The notes below the pieces were generated by a model, which saw only the letters and a list, made by a program, of their open reading frames with translations, was not told the DNA's origin and ran no database searches. DNA of 38,545 bases from Bacteroidota bacterium. GTDB taxonomy: Bacteria; Bacteroidota; Bacteroidia; AKYH767-A; OLB10. The position numbers and the translations under genes are program-made. Positions within the stretch are counted from its first letter, which is position 1; every line of letters begins with the position of its first letter. This document shows positions 25,087-33,356 of this stretch, piece by piece. The stretch covers positions 1-38,545 of the forward strand of contig CANFIN010000015.1 in the NCBI GenBank assembly GCA_947447155.1, read 5' to 3'.

Positions 25087-25965
25087 ATGGCTAATTTAAA
25101 AGAGGTTCGTTTAAGAATTGTTTCTGTTTCGAGTACACAGCAAATCACCAAAGCAATGAAAATGGTGAGTGCTGCTAAGCTACGTCGTGCGCAGAATGCA
25201 ATTACGCAACTACGCCCTTATGCAAATAAGCTTCGTGATATCCTGGAAAATTTATCCTCTACATTAGAAGGTGGTAGTGGAGGTCAATTTGCACAGGTAA
25301 GACCAGTCGAAAAAGTATTAATTGTTGCTGTGACATCAAATAGAGGGTTGGCAGGTGCGTTTAATGCAAATATTATTCGTCAGGTAAATAAAATAATTCA
25401 TGAGCAATATAGTGCTCAGGCTAATGCTGGAAATGTAAAAGTCTTGAGTATTGGTAAAAAAGCTTCGGATTTTTACTCTAAAAATAACACTTTGTATTAC
25501 GGAAATCATAATGAGGTGTATGCCGATTTGAGATTTGATGTAGTAGCCCCAATCGCAGAGAAAATAATGAATGATTTTGCTGTTGGTCAATACGATAAAG
25601 TTATTGTTGTATATAATCAGTTTAAAAATGCAGCGGTACAAATTGTTCAAGTTGAACAGATGTTACCACTTCAGCCATCTGAGTCTAATGCACAAGCAAC
25701 AAACAATGATTATATTTTTGAACCGGGCAAACAAGAAATTATTCTAGACTTGATTCCTAAGTCAATAAAGACACAGTTGTATAAGGCTGTTTTGGATTCT
25801 CATGCTTCTGAGCACGGTGCGCGTATGACTGCAATGAGTAAAGCAACAGATAATGCCGGCGAATTGATTAAGGAGTTAAAGCTTACTTACAATAAAGCTC
25901 GTCAAGCAGCAATTACAAATGAAATTTTGGAAATCGTTGCAGGGGCAGAAGCCTTGAATGGTTAA
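25087..25965 (+). CDS. atpG: ATP synthase F1 subunit gamma
   Basis: This is the central-shaft subunit, 292 residues. The N-terminal helix has the family pattern RLRIVSVSSTQQITKAMKMVSAAKLRRAQ-like (residues about 8-36; middle part shown by QITKAMKMV). The Rossmann-like globular part has VAVTSNRGLAGAFN, and the C-terminal helix has SRMTAM-type HGARMTAMSKATDNAG. It is the last gene of this operon: atpD and atpC do not follow, and a terminator begins 26 bases after the stop. Confidence 0.95.
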   Translation: MANLKEVRLRIVSVSSTQQITKAMKMVSAAKLRRAQNAITQLRPYANKLRDILENLSSTLEGGSGGQFAQVRPVEKVLIVAVTSNRGLAGAFNANIIRQVNKIIHEQYSAQANAGNVKVLSIGKKASDFYSKNNTLYYGNHNEVYADLRFDVVAPIAEKIMNDFAVGQYDKVIVVYNQFKNAAVQIVQVEQMLPLQPSESNAQATNNDYIFEPGKQEIILDLIPKSIKTQLYKAVLDSHASEHGARMTAMSKATDNAGELIKELKLTYNKARQAAITNEILEIVAGAEALNG

Positions 25966-25991
25966 TTAAAGATTATTATATAATTATATAG

Positions 25992-26019
25992 TAGGGGGCC
26001 TTGGTCCCCTATTTTTTTT
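25992..26019 (+). terminator. Terminator of the atp operon
   Basis: TAGGGG (25992-25997) and CCCCTA (26006-26011) form the stem, followed by eight T at 26012-26019. It lies 26 bases after the atpG stop. Confidence 0.88.
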
Positions 26020-26124
26020 GCTTTTTCGTGAAACTTGCTGAATAGCTAATGCACTAACCTAATACTCAAAAGAAAAATCCTAATTAAAATACAGTTTAAA
26101 GGTTGGATTGATAATGGTTGAACG

Positions 26125-26154
26125 AAAGGGCGATGTGGTTATCGCCCTTTTTTT
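26125..26154 (+). terminator. Second terminator downstream of the atp operon, no gene before it
   Basis: AAAGGGCGAT (26125-26134) and ATCGCCCTTT (26141-26150) form a perfect ten-base stem with a six-base loop and a T-run of seven in all. The 105 bases between this and the previous terminator contain no supported ORF, so it is either a backup terminator or the end of a small untranslated RNA. Confidence 0.85.
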
Positions 26155-26180
26155 ATGATTAATCGCATTGACAGGGGGAA

Positions 26181-26216
26181 AAATGAAGGGAGTGTTCACT
26201 TCCTTCATTTGTTTTT
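26181..26216 (+). repeat. 30-base near-perfect palindrome, third hairpin in the atpG downstream spacer
   Basis: AAATGAAGGGAGTG (26181-26194) and CACTTCCTTCATTT (26197-26210) pair along 14 positions with one G-U, leaving TT at the centre; GTTTTTAT follows. It lies 28 bases before the ATG of the next gene, within its probable leader, and could be a terminator, an attenuator or a protein-binding site. Confidence 0.7.
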
Positions 26217-26238
26217 ATACCTTCATAAAAAAAATGAC

Positions 26239-27909
26239 ATGAAAAAGATTTATTTTCTCTTTATGAGCCTCTTACCATTTTTTGTTAATGCTCAATTTGC
26301 CAACGACTCTACCAATAATGTGGTAATTCAAGATGCAATTGGTTCGGAGCAAGCAACTCCACTTATCAGCTCAAGAGCGGATGGCGGAGCTTATATTTCC
26401 TGGTTTGATCAGTCATCCGGCATGTATGTGTTGCGTATGCAGCGCCTTGATGCTTTGGGAAATAAATTATGGGGGCCTAATGGTGTCGTGGTAAGTAATG
26501 CCAATCAAAATACAGCACTTTTCCGCTACGATTTAAAAACGGATAATGAAGGAAATGCCATTGTTGCTTTTCAAGATCAACGCACCGGTAATATGCAAGT
26601 AGTAGCTCAAAAAATGGACTCTACCGGAGCCCCTGTTTGGGCAACCAATGGAGTAGTATTATCAGATGCAGATGCAGCTGAAGGATTAGCCCCTGTTATT
26701 GGTGTATTGTCAAACAATAATGTGGTGGTTGCATGGAATGCCTACTCAAGTACTAATCAGAAATGGGTTTGCTATATCGAATTAAACCCAGCAACAGGAG
26801 TGTCTATTAATGGCGCTGGACCAGAAAGAGTAAAACCAGCAATAGGAACAACACCTAACTATTCGCGTCCATCTATTGCATCGTATACTAACAATGAATA
26901 TTATTTAATGTACGTGCAGGAAACAGGAAACTTTCCTGGTGTTTCTAAAATGTTTGTAAAACGCCTAGCAACAAACTATGTGAATCTTTGGCCAGCATCC
27001 ATTCAATTTACAACAAAAACAATTTCTACTTTTTTCTTCCCAAAAATTATTTCAGATGGTGCTACAGGTTTTTTATGTGCTTTTAATGCAGGTAATCCAG
27101 CCAATGCAGCGCTCACAAGTGTTTACCTACAGCATGTGGATTCAACAGGAGCTAGCTGGAGTGCTACCGGTACCGCATTAACGAGTTCTTTAAGTATCAA
27201 TTCTTATTTGGGAGATTATTTTTATAATTCAACAACTAATCAAACATGGGTAGGATTACAAGTTACCAATACTGGGCAGTCAGCTTCAGGTAATAGTATT
27301 CAAAGAGTAAATAATGCTGGATTAAATTTATGTGGCACCGATGGTATTGTAGTGGATGCACAAACATCAAATATGACGATTCCCGTAGGTATTGCGCAAG
27401 ATGATAACAAAGCAATTTTGGTTTATTATACAGGAGGAGTTAATCAGGTTTCTATCAAAGCAACGTTGATTGATTCAATGGGTATAAAGCAATGGGCATT
27501 CAATGAAAAAGCATTAAATGTTACTGCAAGTAATAAAGATGATATCGGAATTTCTCGTGTAAGCAATCATCAGTTAATTGTAACATGGTCTGATACCAGA
27601 AACGATAATGGCATTTATGCTCAAAACATTAACGACGATGGAACATTAGGACCAATGGCTGTCGGATTAAATTCGATAATTAACAACACAAGTATTCAGT
27701 TAATTCAAAATCCATCAAGCATATTGCAATTAAGAAGTACGAATAGTATTGAAGAAATTGAAATTTATTCTGCAATAGGACAATTAGTATATTCGAAAAA
27801 CGGAATGGATAACAATGAATTATCTATACCACTTACTAGTAAGTTCAGCACTGGAAATTATATTATTCGAGTGAATCGTAAAACCACACTTAAGTGGATG
27901 AAGCAATAA
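26239..27909 (+). CDS. Secreted repeat protein with T9SS C-terminal sorting domain
   Basis: The 556-residue product has a signal peptide (about 1-18, before QFANDS). The body repeats a motif of the form (Q/I)xxDxxGxxxWxxxGxxV about every 52-60 residues. Copies begin near residues 66, 122, 178, 238, 295, 352, 406 and 459 (clearest: MQRLDALGNKLWGPNGVVV and AQKMDSTGAPVWATNGVVL). This suggests a beta-propeller of seven or eight blades. The last 75 residues look like a type A T9SS sorting domain (QNPSS, IEIYSAIGQLVYSKNG, STGNYIIRV, final Lys-rich end), so it is secreted across the outer membrane and probably surface-attached. The ATG at 26239 is chosen because an ATG at 26155 lies in the preceding terminator. 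Ligand unknown. Confidence 0.85.
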   Translation: MKKIYFLFMSLLPFFVNAQFANDSTNNVVIQDAIGSEQATPLISSRADGGAYISWFDQSSGMYVLRMQRLDALGNKLWGPNGVVVSNANQNTALFRYDLKTDNEGNAIVAFQDQRTGNMQVVAQKMDSTGAPVWATNGVVLSDADAAEGLAPVIGVLSNNNVVVAWNAYSSTNQKWVCYIELNPATGVSINGAGPERVKPAIGTTPNYSRPSIASYTNNEYYLMYVQETGNFPGVSKMFVKRLATNYVNLWPASIQFTTKTISTFFFPKIISDGATGFLCAFNAGNPANAALTSVYLQHVDSTGASWSATGTALTSSLSINSYLGDYFYNSTTNQTWVGLQVTNTGQSASGNSIQRVNNAGLNLCGTDGIVVDAQTSNMTIPVGIAQDDNKAILVYYTGGVNQVSIKATLIDSMGIKQWAFNEKALNVTASNKDDIGISRVSNHQLIVTWSDTRNDNGIYAQNINDDGTLGPMAVGLNSIINNTSIQLIQNPSSILQLRSTNSIEEIEIYSAIGQLVYSKNGMDNNELSIPLTSKFSTGNYIIRVNRKTTLKWMKQ

Positions 27910-27929
27910 AATAGGAAATAGATAAAATA

Positions 27930-27963
27930 AAAACGGGGACAATTTTTTTGTCCCCGTTTTTTT
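27930..27963. terminator. Bidirectional terminator between convergent genes
   Basis: AAAACGGGGACAA (27930-27942) and TTGTCCCCGTTTT (27948-27960) pair perfectly around five T. A-rich and T-rich flanks let it act on both strands. The DUF2723 gene ends at 27962, inside its right T-run. Confidence 0.9.
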
Positions 27964-30900
27964 ATTGTTGCTGATAGTAATTCGGATTAAGTGCCTGATA
28001 CTTTTGCAATTTTTTCTGTAGCTCATCACTTAGATTGCCTTGTCCATATTGCCTTGCCATTCGGATTAACTCTCCGTAAATAGCATAAGCTTGATTCGAC
28101 TCTCTGTCGACAGAACTAAAGTAAGAAGTGCGCTTTATTGACATATAATAATCCATTTCATTTTCATAGATAGCAGCTAATCGTTTTGTGATTGCAATCG
28201 CCATATCTTCTGAATGTTTTCTTCTAGCCTCTGGAAGCTCTACAGTAGATAACGTTAAACGATTAAATGGATTTAATGTGTCTTTAGGATTTACTTTTTG
28301 TGCAGCCATAAAATATAATTCAATCGGACGCAACAACATCACATTGTAAGCAACAGTGTTGTCTGGCATCTCTTCGTTCATCTTATCTAATACTTTTATA
28401 GCAGAATCTTTTTTACCAGCCTCCATTAATGATTCTGATAGTCGAGCAAAGTTATTTCGGAAGTTCATCGTCATGCCCATATTGGTTTGATCAAGATAAA
28501 CATCTGGTCGTTTCATATTCCCCCACAAGAATTTATTCATCATATTATTATACATGATATCATTATCTACTCTTCCTGTTTGTCCGTTTGGATCCGCTGA
28601 TCGCGAATTTTTAATAGGAACAAAACGATATGCTAAACCTTCTAACTGGAAGTAAGGTTCAAGGTTCATATAATTTTCGCTTCCAACAGTAACAGCAAAA
28701 TAAATAGGACGTTTCCAGTTATTGTTAGCAATCAAATCTAGAATCATCAAGTCCGCTTTCATCAAATAAGTTTTATCCAGATCCCAATAAATAGTATCTA
28801 AAATTTTACTTGCATCTTCAGGCTTAACAGCTCCCGATTCAAGAACAGCTTTTTTATCAACCACTACCATAAACTTTTTAGTAGGGAAAAAATTAAGCGA
28901 CATTCCTGCTTGTGTTTGTACTTTAGCACTTGGATCATCCGACTTAATAAAGTCCATAATTTCTTTTAGATTGATGTATCCTTCAGCATTCACGCGGCCA
29001 ACAGCATAAGGCACATAGTCGCGAGTACCTTGTGCGTATTGCTCATGCGTAAAGGAGATAGGAAGTGCATCACTTTGATAAGCCTTTCGCTTCATTTGAT
29101 CAATGTACCAATCAGTATTCAATAAACTCAAATTTACAATTCGAATATCAGGACGAATACCTTCGACATCTTGTGCATACCAAAGAGGGAAGGTATCGTT
29201 ATCCCCATTCGTAAAGATGATAGCATTTGGTGCACAACTCATCAAATAGTTGTGTGCGAAATCGCGCGAAGTATAACGATGAGAACGATTATGATCATCC
29301 CATCCGTCTTTCGCCATTAATGTTGGTGCTGCTAATAAGCATATTGCAGTAGAAAGAACTGCAGCAGCTTGTCCATTCATTTTTTTACTGATAGCATCAA
29401 ATAATGCCAATGTTCCTAAGCCAATCCAAATAGCAAAAGCATAGAAGGAAGCAGCGTAAGCGTAATCACGTTCGCGTGGTTGATATGGATATTGATTCAG
29501 GTAAAGTACAATTGCTAATCCTGTAAAGAAGAACAATAACATGACAGTCCAAAAATCATTATGCTTAGCCTTTTTATAATGCCAGACCATTCCAACAACA
29601 CCCAATAAGAAAGGTAGCATATAAAAACGATTATATCCTTTGTTGGCTTTCTGACTTTCTGGAGCATTTTCTTGCGGGCCTAAACGCGCGTCGTCAATAA
29701 AATTAATACCCGAAATCCAGTTCCCTTTAGTGATACTTCCATGACCTTGAATATCATTCTGGCGCCCAGAAAAATTCCACATGAAATAACGAAAATACAT
29801 GTGAATGATTTGATAGTTCCAGAAGAATTTTAGGTTTTGTGCAAAGGTAGGCTTGCCGTCTCCTGTAATTCCAGCCCATTCTTTATAAGCTTGTATATGG
29901 CTTTCTTGAGCACTATACATACGAGGGAAAACAGTACAGTTAGCAGGATCAAAAACAGGTGATTGCTTTTTACCAGTAACTACGTATTTTCCATCTTTTG
30001 CAGCATATTGATTTGCCCCTTCTGCAATGCTTACTTGTTCTGCATTGTAGTATTGTCCGTAAAACAAAGGACGATCTCCGTATTGTTCACGATTTATATA
30101 ACCCAATAAATTAAATACCTGTTCAGGGTCATTCTCATCCATTGGAGGGTTTGCCATTGAACGAATAACAATCATCGCATAAGAAGAATATCCGAAAAGA
30201 ATAAATGCAAAACATATTATACTAAGATTCAATAATGGTTTGTTCTTTTCAACTGAGTACTTCAAGCCGTAAATAATTCCACCAATTAATAATGCAATAA
30301 AGAATAAAAATCCTGACCAGAAAGGTAATCCAAAGCTGTTAACGAATAATAAATCAAACTTAGAAGCAAGACTAACTAAGCCAGAGATAATTCCAAATTG
30401 TACAATACCTAAAATTAAAACGCCTGCAATAGCAGTTTTAATAACGCCACCTAAAGAAGGTTTGTTTTTCTTGAAGTAATAAATGAAAGCAAGTGCAGGA
30501 ATCGTTAACAAGTTCAGTAAGTGAATACCAATAGATAATCCCATCAAGTATGCAATTAAAATAATCCATTTGTTTGCGTCTTTTTCTTCAGAAGCATCCC
30601 ATTTGAACATTACCCAGAAAACAATTGCCGTAAAGAAAGAGGAAGAAGCATAAACCTCGCCTTCAACAGCAGAAAACCAGAAGGAATCGCTAAAAGTATA
30701 TGCTAGTGCTCCTACTAATCCGGCGCCCATAATACTAATTAACTGTGAGCTGGTTACTTCTCCATTTTTTGAAACTATCTTTTTTGCAATTGCTGTTATG
30801 GTCCAGAATAAAAACAGAATAGTAAAAGCACTCATTAATGCCGAGAGAATATTCACCATCACTGATACTAAACGTACATCGCCCCCTGACATCAAGCTGA

Positions 30901-31090
30901 AAACTCTTCCTAACATTAAGAATAATGGAGCTCCTGGAGGATGACCTACTTGTAATCGGTAAGCAGATGCAATGAACTCACCGCAATCCCAGAAGCTGCC
31001 TGTTGGTTCAATTGTGCTCAGATAAACAAACGCTGAAATTGCAAATGCAATCCATCCGAAGAGATTGTTGATACGCTTATAATGATTCAT
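27962..31090 (-). CDS. DUF2723 integral membrane protein, probable GT-C-type glycosyltransferase
   Basis: This 1042-residue protein belongs to the DUF2723 family, widespread in Bacteroidota. The N-terminal half is polytopic, with an acidic first loop just after TM1 (STIEPTGSFWDCGEFIA, Asp35 and Glu38) and then VGHPPGAPLF, the layout of GT-C enzymes such as protein O-mannosyltransferases. A second group of helices (about 495-605) follows a long extracytoplasmic loop. The C-terminal periplasmic part has the family motif NGDNDTFPLWYAQ, then RPDIRIVNLSLLNTDWYI and a helical tail. It probably transfers sugar from a lipid carrier to exported proteins; that is inference from fold and setting. It lies between two T9SS cargo genes. 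TAAATTCG (reverse strand, 31110-31117) is a near -7 box. Confidence 0.88.
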   Translation of the reverse strand: MNHYKRINNLFGWIAFAISAFVYLSTIEPTGSFWDCGEFIASAYRLQVGHPPGAPLFLMLGRVFSLMSGGDVRLVSVMVNILSALMSAFTILFLFWTITAIAKKIVSKNGEVTSSQLISIMGAGLVGALAYTFSDSFWFSAVEGEVYASSSFFTAIVFWVMFKWDASEEKDANKWIILIAYLMGLSIGIHLLNLLTIPALAFIYYFKKNKPSLGGVIKTAIAGVLILGIVQFGIISGLVSLASKFDLLFVNSFGLPFWSGFLFFIALLIGGIIYGLKYSVEKNKPLLNLSIICFAFILFGYSSYAMIVIRSMANPPMDENDPEQVFNLLGYINREQYGDRPLFYGQYYNAEQVSIAEGANQYAAKDGKYVVTGKKQSPVFDPANCTVFPRMYSAQESHIQAYKEWAGITGDGKPTFAQNLKFFWNYQIIHMYFRYFMWNFSGRQNDIQGHGSITKGNWISGINFIDDARLGPQENAPESQKANKGYNRFYMLPFLLGVVGMVWHYKKAKHNDFWTVMLLFFFTGLAIVLYLNQYPYQPRERDYAYAASFYAFAIWIGLGTLALFDAISKKMNGQAAAVLSTAICLLAAPTLMAKDGWDDHNRSHRYTSRDFAHNYLMSCAPNAIIFTNGDNDTFPLWYAQDVEGIRPDIRIVNLSLLNTDWYIDQMKRKAYQSDALPISFTHEQYAQGTRDYVPYAVGRVNAEGYINLKEIMDFIKSDDPSAKVQTQAGMSLNFFPTKKFMVVVDKKAVLESGAVKPEDASKILDTIYWDLDKTYLMKADLMILDLIANNNWKRPIYFAVTVGSENYMNLEPYFQLEGLAYRFVPIKNSRSADPNGQTGRVDNDIMYNNMMNKFLWGNMKRPDVYLDQTNMGMTMNFRNNFARLSESLMEAGKKDSAIKVLDKMNEEMPDNTVAYNVMLLRPIELYFMAAQKVNPKDTLNPFNRLTLSTVELPEARRKHSEDMAIAITKRLAAIYENEMDYYMSIKRTSYFSSVDRESNQAYAIYGELIRMARQYGQGNLSDELQKKLQKYQALNPNYYQQQ

Positions 31091-31205
31091 ATTTATAGAA
31101 TAAGATGGGCGAATTTAAGAATTATTTATAAGGAGGATACTTCTAAAATGTTAAACATGAAAAGAAGTTATCCATTGTTGTAGAGAAGAAAATGCAGATA
31201 ATGGC

Positions 31206-31814
31206 TCAATAGGGAATCGTCTCCATGGAAAAGCCTTCTATTTGGAGATGCTGTAATAGTTGAGGCAAAGCAGCGAGCAGGTTGTTTTTTGCTTTCAAAC
31301 TATCATGAAAAACGATTATCGCCCCCGGGCATAAATGCTGTTTTATATTCGAAATAACTGCATCCGAATTTAACCGCTGGTCATAATCCTTACTAAGTAT
31401 GTCCCACATTATAACCTTATCGTGCTTTTGAATTTCCAAAAGGCTTCGCATCATTAATCTGCCATAAGGCGGACGGAATAGATTACTGTTTATTTGTCTT
31501 TTCCCTTTAAGGTAATCATCCATATAATCTTTCGAATTGGTTTTCCATCCATTTAAGTGGGAAAAGGTATGAGAGCCCACATGATGCCCTTTTTGTATAA
31601 CTAAAGAATACAAATCAGGGTGTTGGGCAACATTTTTACCAATGCAAAAGAAAGTGGCTTTGGCTTGATAATTTTCTAATATTTCTAAGACTTTTTCGGT
31701 TACGCCAGGGGTAGGACCATCGTCAAAAGTCAGATATACGACTTTAGAATCAGAAGGCAAATGCCAAATTGCATTAGGGTAAATCCATCGTAAAAAATTG
31801 GGGGGCCTGACCAT
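31206..31814 (-). CDS. Polysaccharide deacetylase (NodB / carbohydrate esterase 4 type)
   Basis: This metal-dependent deacetylase acts on N-acetylglucosamine-containing glycans or peptidoglycan. In 202 residues all NodB motifs are present: TFDDGPTP with Asp31 (base) and Asp32 (metal), HTFSH with metal ligands His82 and His86, RPPYG at 114-118, DILSKDYD, and IIVFHDS with the catalytic His170. There is no obvious signal peptide, only a short N-terminus (RPPNFLRWIYPNAIWHL), so its site of action is uncertain. It lies 115 bases upstream of the DUF2723 gene on the same strand, so a link through surface glycans is possible. Confidence 0.92.
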   Translation of the reverse strand: MVRPPNFLRWIYPNAIWHLPSDSKVVYLTFDDGPTPGVTEKVLEILENYQAKATFFCIGKNVAQHPDLYSLVIQKGHHVGSHTFSHLNGWKTNSKDYMDDYLKGKRQINSNLFRPPYGRLMMRSLLEIQKHDKVIMWDILSKDYDQRLNSDAVISNIKQHLCPGAIIVFHDSLKAKNNLLAALPQLLQHLQIEGFSMETIPY

Positions 31815-31882
31815 TACACCTCAAAAATAGAATTCTTTACAAATATTTAATTCAGAATAGACATTATTTCAAAATTGAAGAT

Positions 31883-31890
31883 TAAATTTG
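31883..31890 (+). promoter_or_regulatory. Predicted -7 box for the lamin-tail T9SS gene
   Basis: TAAATTTG matches TAnnTTTG exactly, 34 bases before the ATG at 31925. A TTA at 31864 is the only candidate near the -33 position. Confidence 0.4.
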
Positions 31891-31924
31891 GGTCCCCAAA
31901 AAGCGGGAATAAAATCAAAAACCT

Positions 31925-32863
31925 ATGAAGAAAACATTTACGTTTTGTATCACAAAAATCGCAATGGTATTTGCAGTTGCAATACTTATGACCAACATGG
32001 TTAATGCGCAAGGAATAGTAATTAATGAAATCGATTATGATCAACCAGGTGTTGATAGCGCTGAATATGTAGAACTATATAACGCAGGACCAAACCCAGT
32101 TAACTTAGCTGATTTCAGATTAATGTTATTTAATGGTAGCACTAGCGGAACAACGGGGAACAAGCCTTACGATTCAATTTTACTTCCTTCTCAAACATTA
32201 AGTGTAGGAGCGTTCTTTGTAATCTGTGGTAACTCAGGTAAAGTTCCAAACTGTAATTTAACATTTACTGCTGCTACCAATTGTATTCAAAATGCAGCAT
32301 CTGCTACAGCAACTACTCCATCTCCTGATGCAGTTTATTTACAAGATATTCAACAAGGAAACATTATTGATGCGGTTAGCTACGAAGGTGATTGTCTTGC
32401 TCCTTACTTAGAAATTGCTGGCGTACCTTCTGGAAACAGCGATACAATTGTTGCTGATTCAGTTTTATCAAGATTCTTTAGTATCGGAAGATTCCCTGAT
32501 GGAACAGATTCGAATAATAACTCATTAGATTTTAACCGCATGTGTTCAACACCAGGATCGGCAAACGTTGCGAATGCAAATGGTTGTGTAACGGCTATTG
32601 CTGAGGTAAAATCAGCTATGTCGATTTTAGTTTATCCAAATCCAAGTCATGGTGTATTGCACATCGATATGACGAAAGATTATTTCAAACAAGTTAAAGT
32701 ATCAGTTATCGACTTATTAGGTCGTGAAGTGAAATCAGTTGATTTAGGTGATTTTGATGCTATCTATTCAATGAACTTATCTGACCTTAACAAAGGTGTT
32801 TACATTGTAAAAATTCAAACAGCTACCGGAAGCATGCTACAACGCGTAGAGCTTTCAAAGTAA
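31925..32863 (+). CDS. Secreted lamin-tail-domain protein with T9SS sorting domain
   Basis: The 312-residue protein has a signal peptide (about 1-29, ending VNAQ) and a lamin-tail domain (about 30-195). The latter begins GIVINEIDYDQPG, with AEYVELYNAGPNPVNLADF and the later DAVSYEG strand: the immunoglobulin-like LTD fold common in secreted bacterial nucleases and adhesins. No nuclease domain is attached. The C-terminal 80 residues are a type A T9SS sorting domain (VYPNPSHGVLHIDM, VIDLLGREV, LNKGVYIVKI, final VELSK). It should be displayed on or released from the cell surface. Its own promoter and terminator are visible. The sequence has four D-S/T-A/I/V tripeptides. Confidence 0.9.
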   Translation: MKKTFTFCITKIAMVFAVAILMTNMVNAQGIVINEIDYDQPGVDSAEYVELYNAGPNPVNLADFRLMLFNGSTSGTTGNKPYDSILLPSQTLSVGAFFVICGNSGKVPNCNLTFTAATNCIQNAASATATTPSPDAVYLQDIQQGNIIDAVSYEGDCLAPYLEIAGVPSGNSDTIVADSVLSRFFSIGRFPDGTDSNNNSLDFNRMCSTPGSANVANANGCVTAIAEVKSAMSILVYPNPSHGVLHIDMTKDYFKQVKVSVIDLLGREVKSVDLGDFDAIYSMNLSDLNKGVYIVKIQTATGSMLQRVELSK

Positions 32864-32884
32864 TCGTAAAAGCATAATTTTGAG

Positions 32885-32916
32885 AAATCCCGAGCTTTAG
32901 CCTCGGGATTTTTTAT
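32885..32916 (+). terminator. Terminator of the lamin-tail T9SS gene
   Basis: AAATCCCGAG (32885-32894) pairs with CTCGGGATTT (32902-32911), with a T-run of six. Its arms are almost identical to those of the terminator at 33307-33336. Confidence 0.9.
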
Positions 32917-33018
32917 TGATGCCAAACCGATTTTAACCCATTTTTTTAGGATATTAACCAAAATTGAAAGGGCAATCCGCTCATTCAATTGCATAATTGT
33001 ATCATCAAAAAACATAAG

Positions 33019-33285
33019 ATGATTACAGACGCACCTTCAGTAGAAAAATTTAATGTTCTCAATTTTGACGAGAAAGCCTGGCATGTATGGCACCATGCAA
33101 ATTTTTTAATGGTGCGCCAAAACAGTTACTACCGTGTGAACTTGTATTACTTGAATGGCTATTATATTCAGCTATGGTATCACGTTAAGCGTAATCGCAT
33201 CGCTAAAATAGCAGCAACAACATCAAGTCGTATTGTAGATGCTTATCTGCAAAACATATCGATTGACGAATTAATATTGAATTAA
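33019..33285 (+). CDS. 88-residue protein of unknown family
   Basis: I do not recognise this protein. It is small, rich in Tyr, His and Trp, and reads as several beta strands (YYRVNLYYLNGYYIQLWYHV) followed by a helix (TSSRIVDAYLQNISIDEL). There is no signal peptide, Cys or membrane helix, so it is probably cytosolic. The pattern of an edge strand, an aromatic core and a final L.....I...L helix resembles short Bacteroidota proteins of about 80 residues without assigned function. The ATG at 33019 is preferred to an earlier ATG at 32989, which adds ten residues lacking character. It is flanked on both sides by near-identical terminators. Confidence 0.6.
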   Translation: MITDAPSVEKFNVLNFDEKAWHVWHHANFLMVRQNSYYRVNLYYLNGYYIQLWYHVKRNRIAKIAATTSSRIVDAYLQNISIDELILN

Positions 33286-33306
33286 AACCCGTTCTCTTTA
33301 AACCTA

Positions 33307-33336
33307 AAATCCCGAGGTGTTCCCCCGGGATTTTTT
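33307..33336 (+). terminator. Terminator of the 88-residue protein gene
   Basis: AATCCCGaGG pairs with CCcCGGGATT (one mismatch) between about 33308 and 33332, with a T-run of six. It has the same core as the terminator at 32885-32916. Confidence 0.82.
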
Positions 33337-33356
33337 ATTGGTTACAAATTGATTTT

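Noticed and set aside
31132-31182. AGGAGG followed by an 11-codon ORF starting at 31148 on the forward strand
   Set aside because: It looks like a Shine-Dalgarno sequence plus a leader peptide, but downstream genes are on the other strand and this phylum rarely uses such sites. Probably chance.
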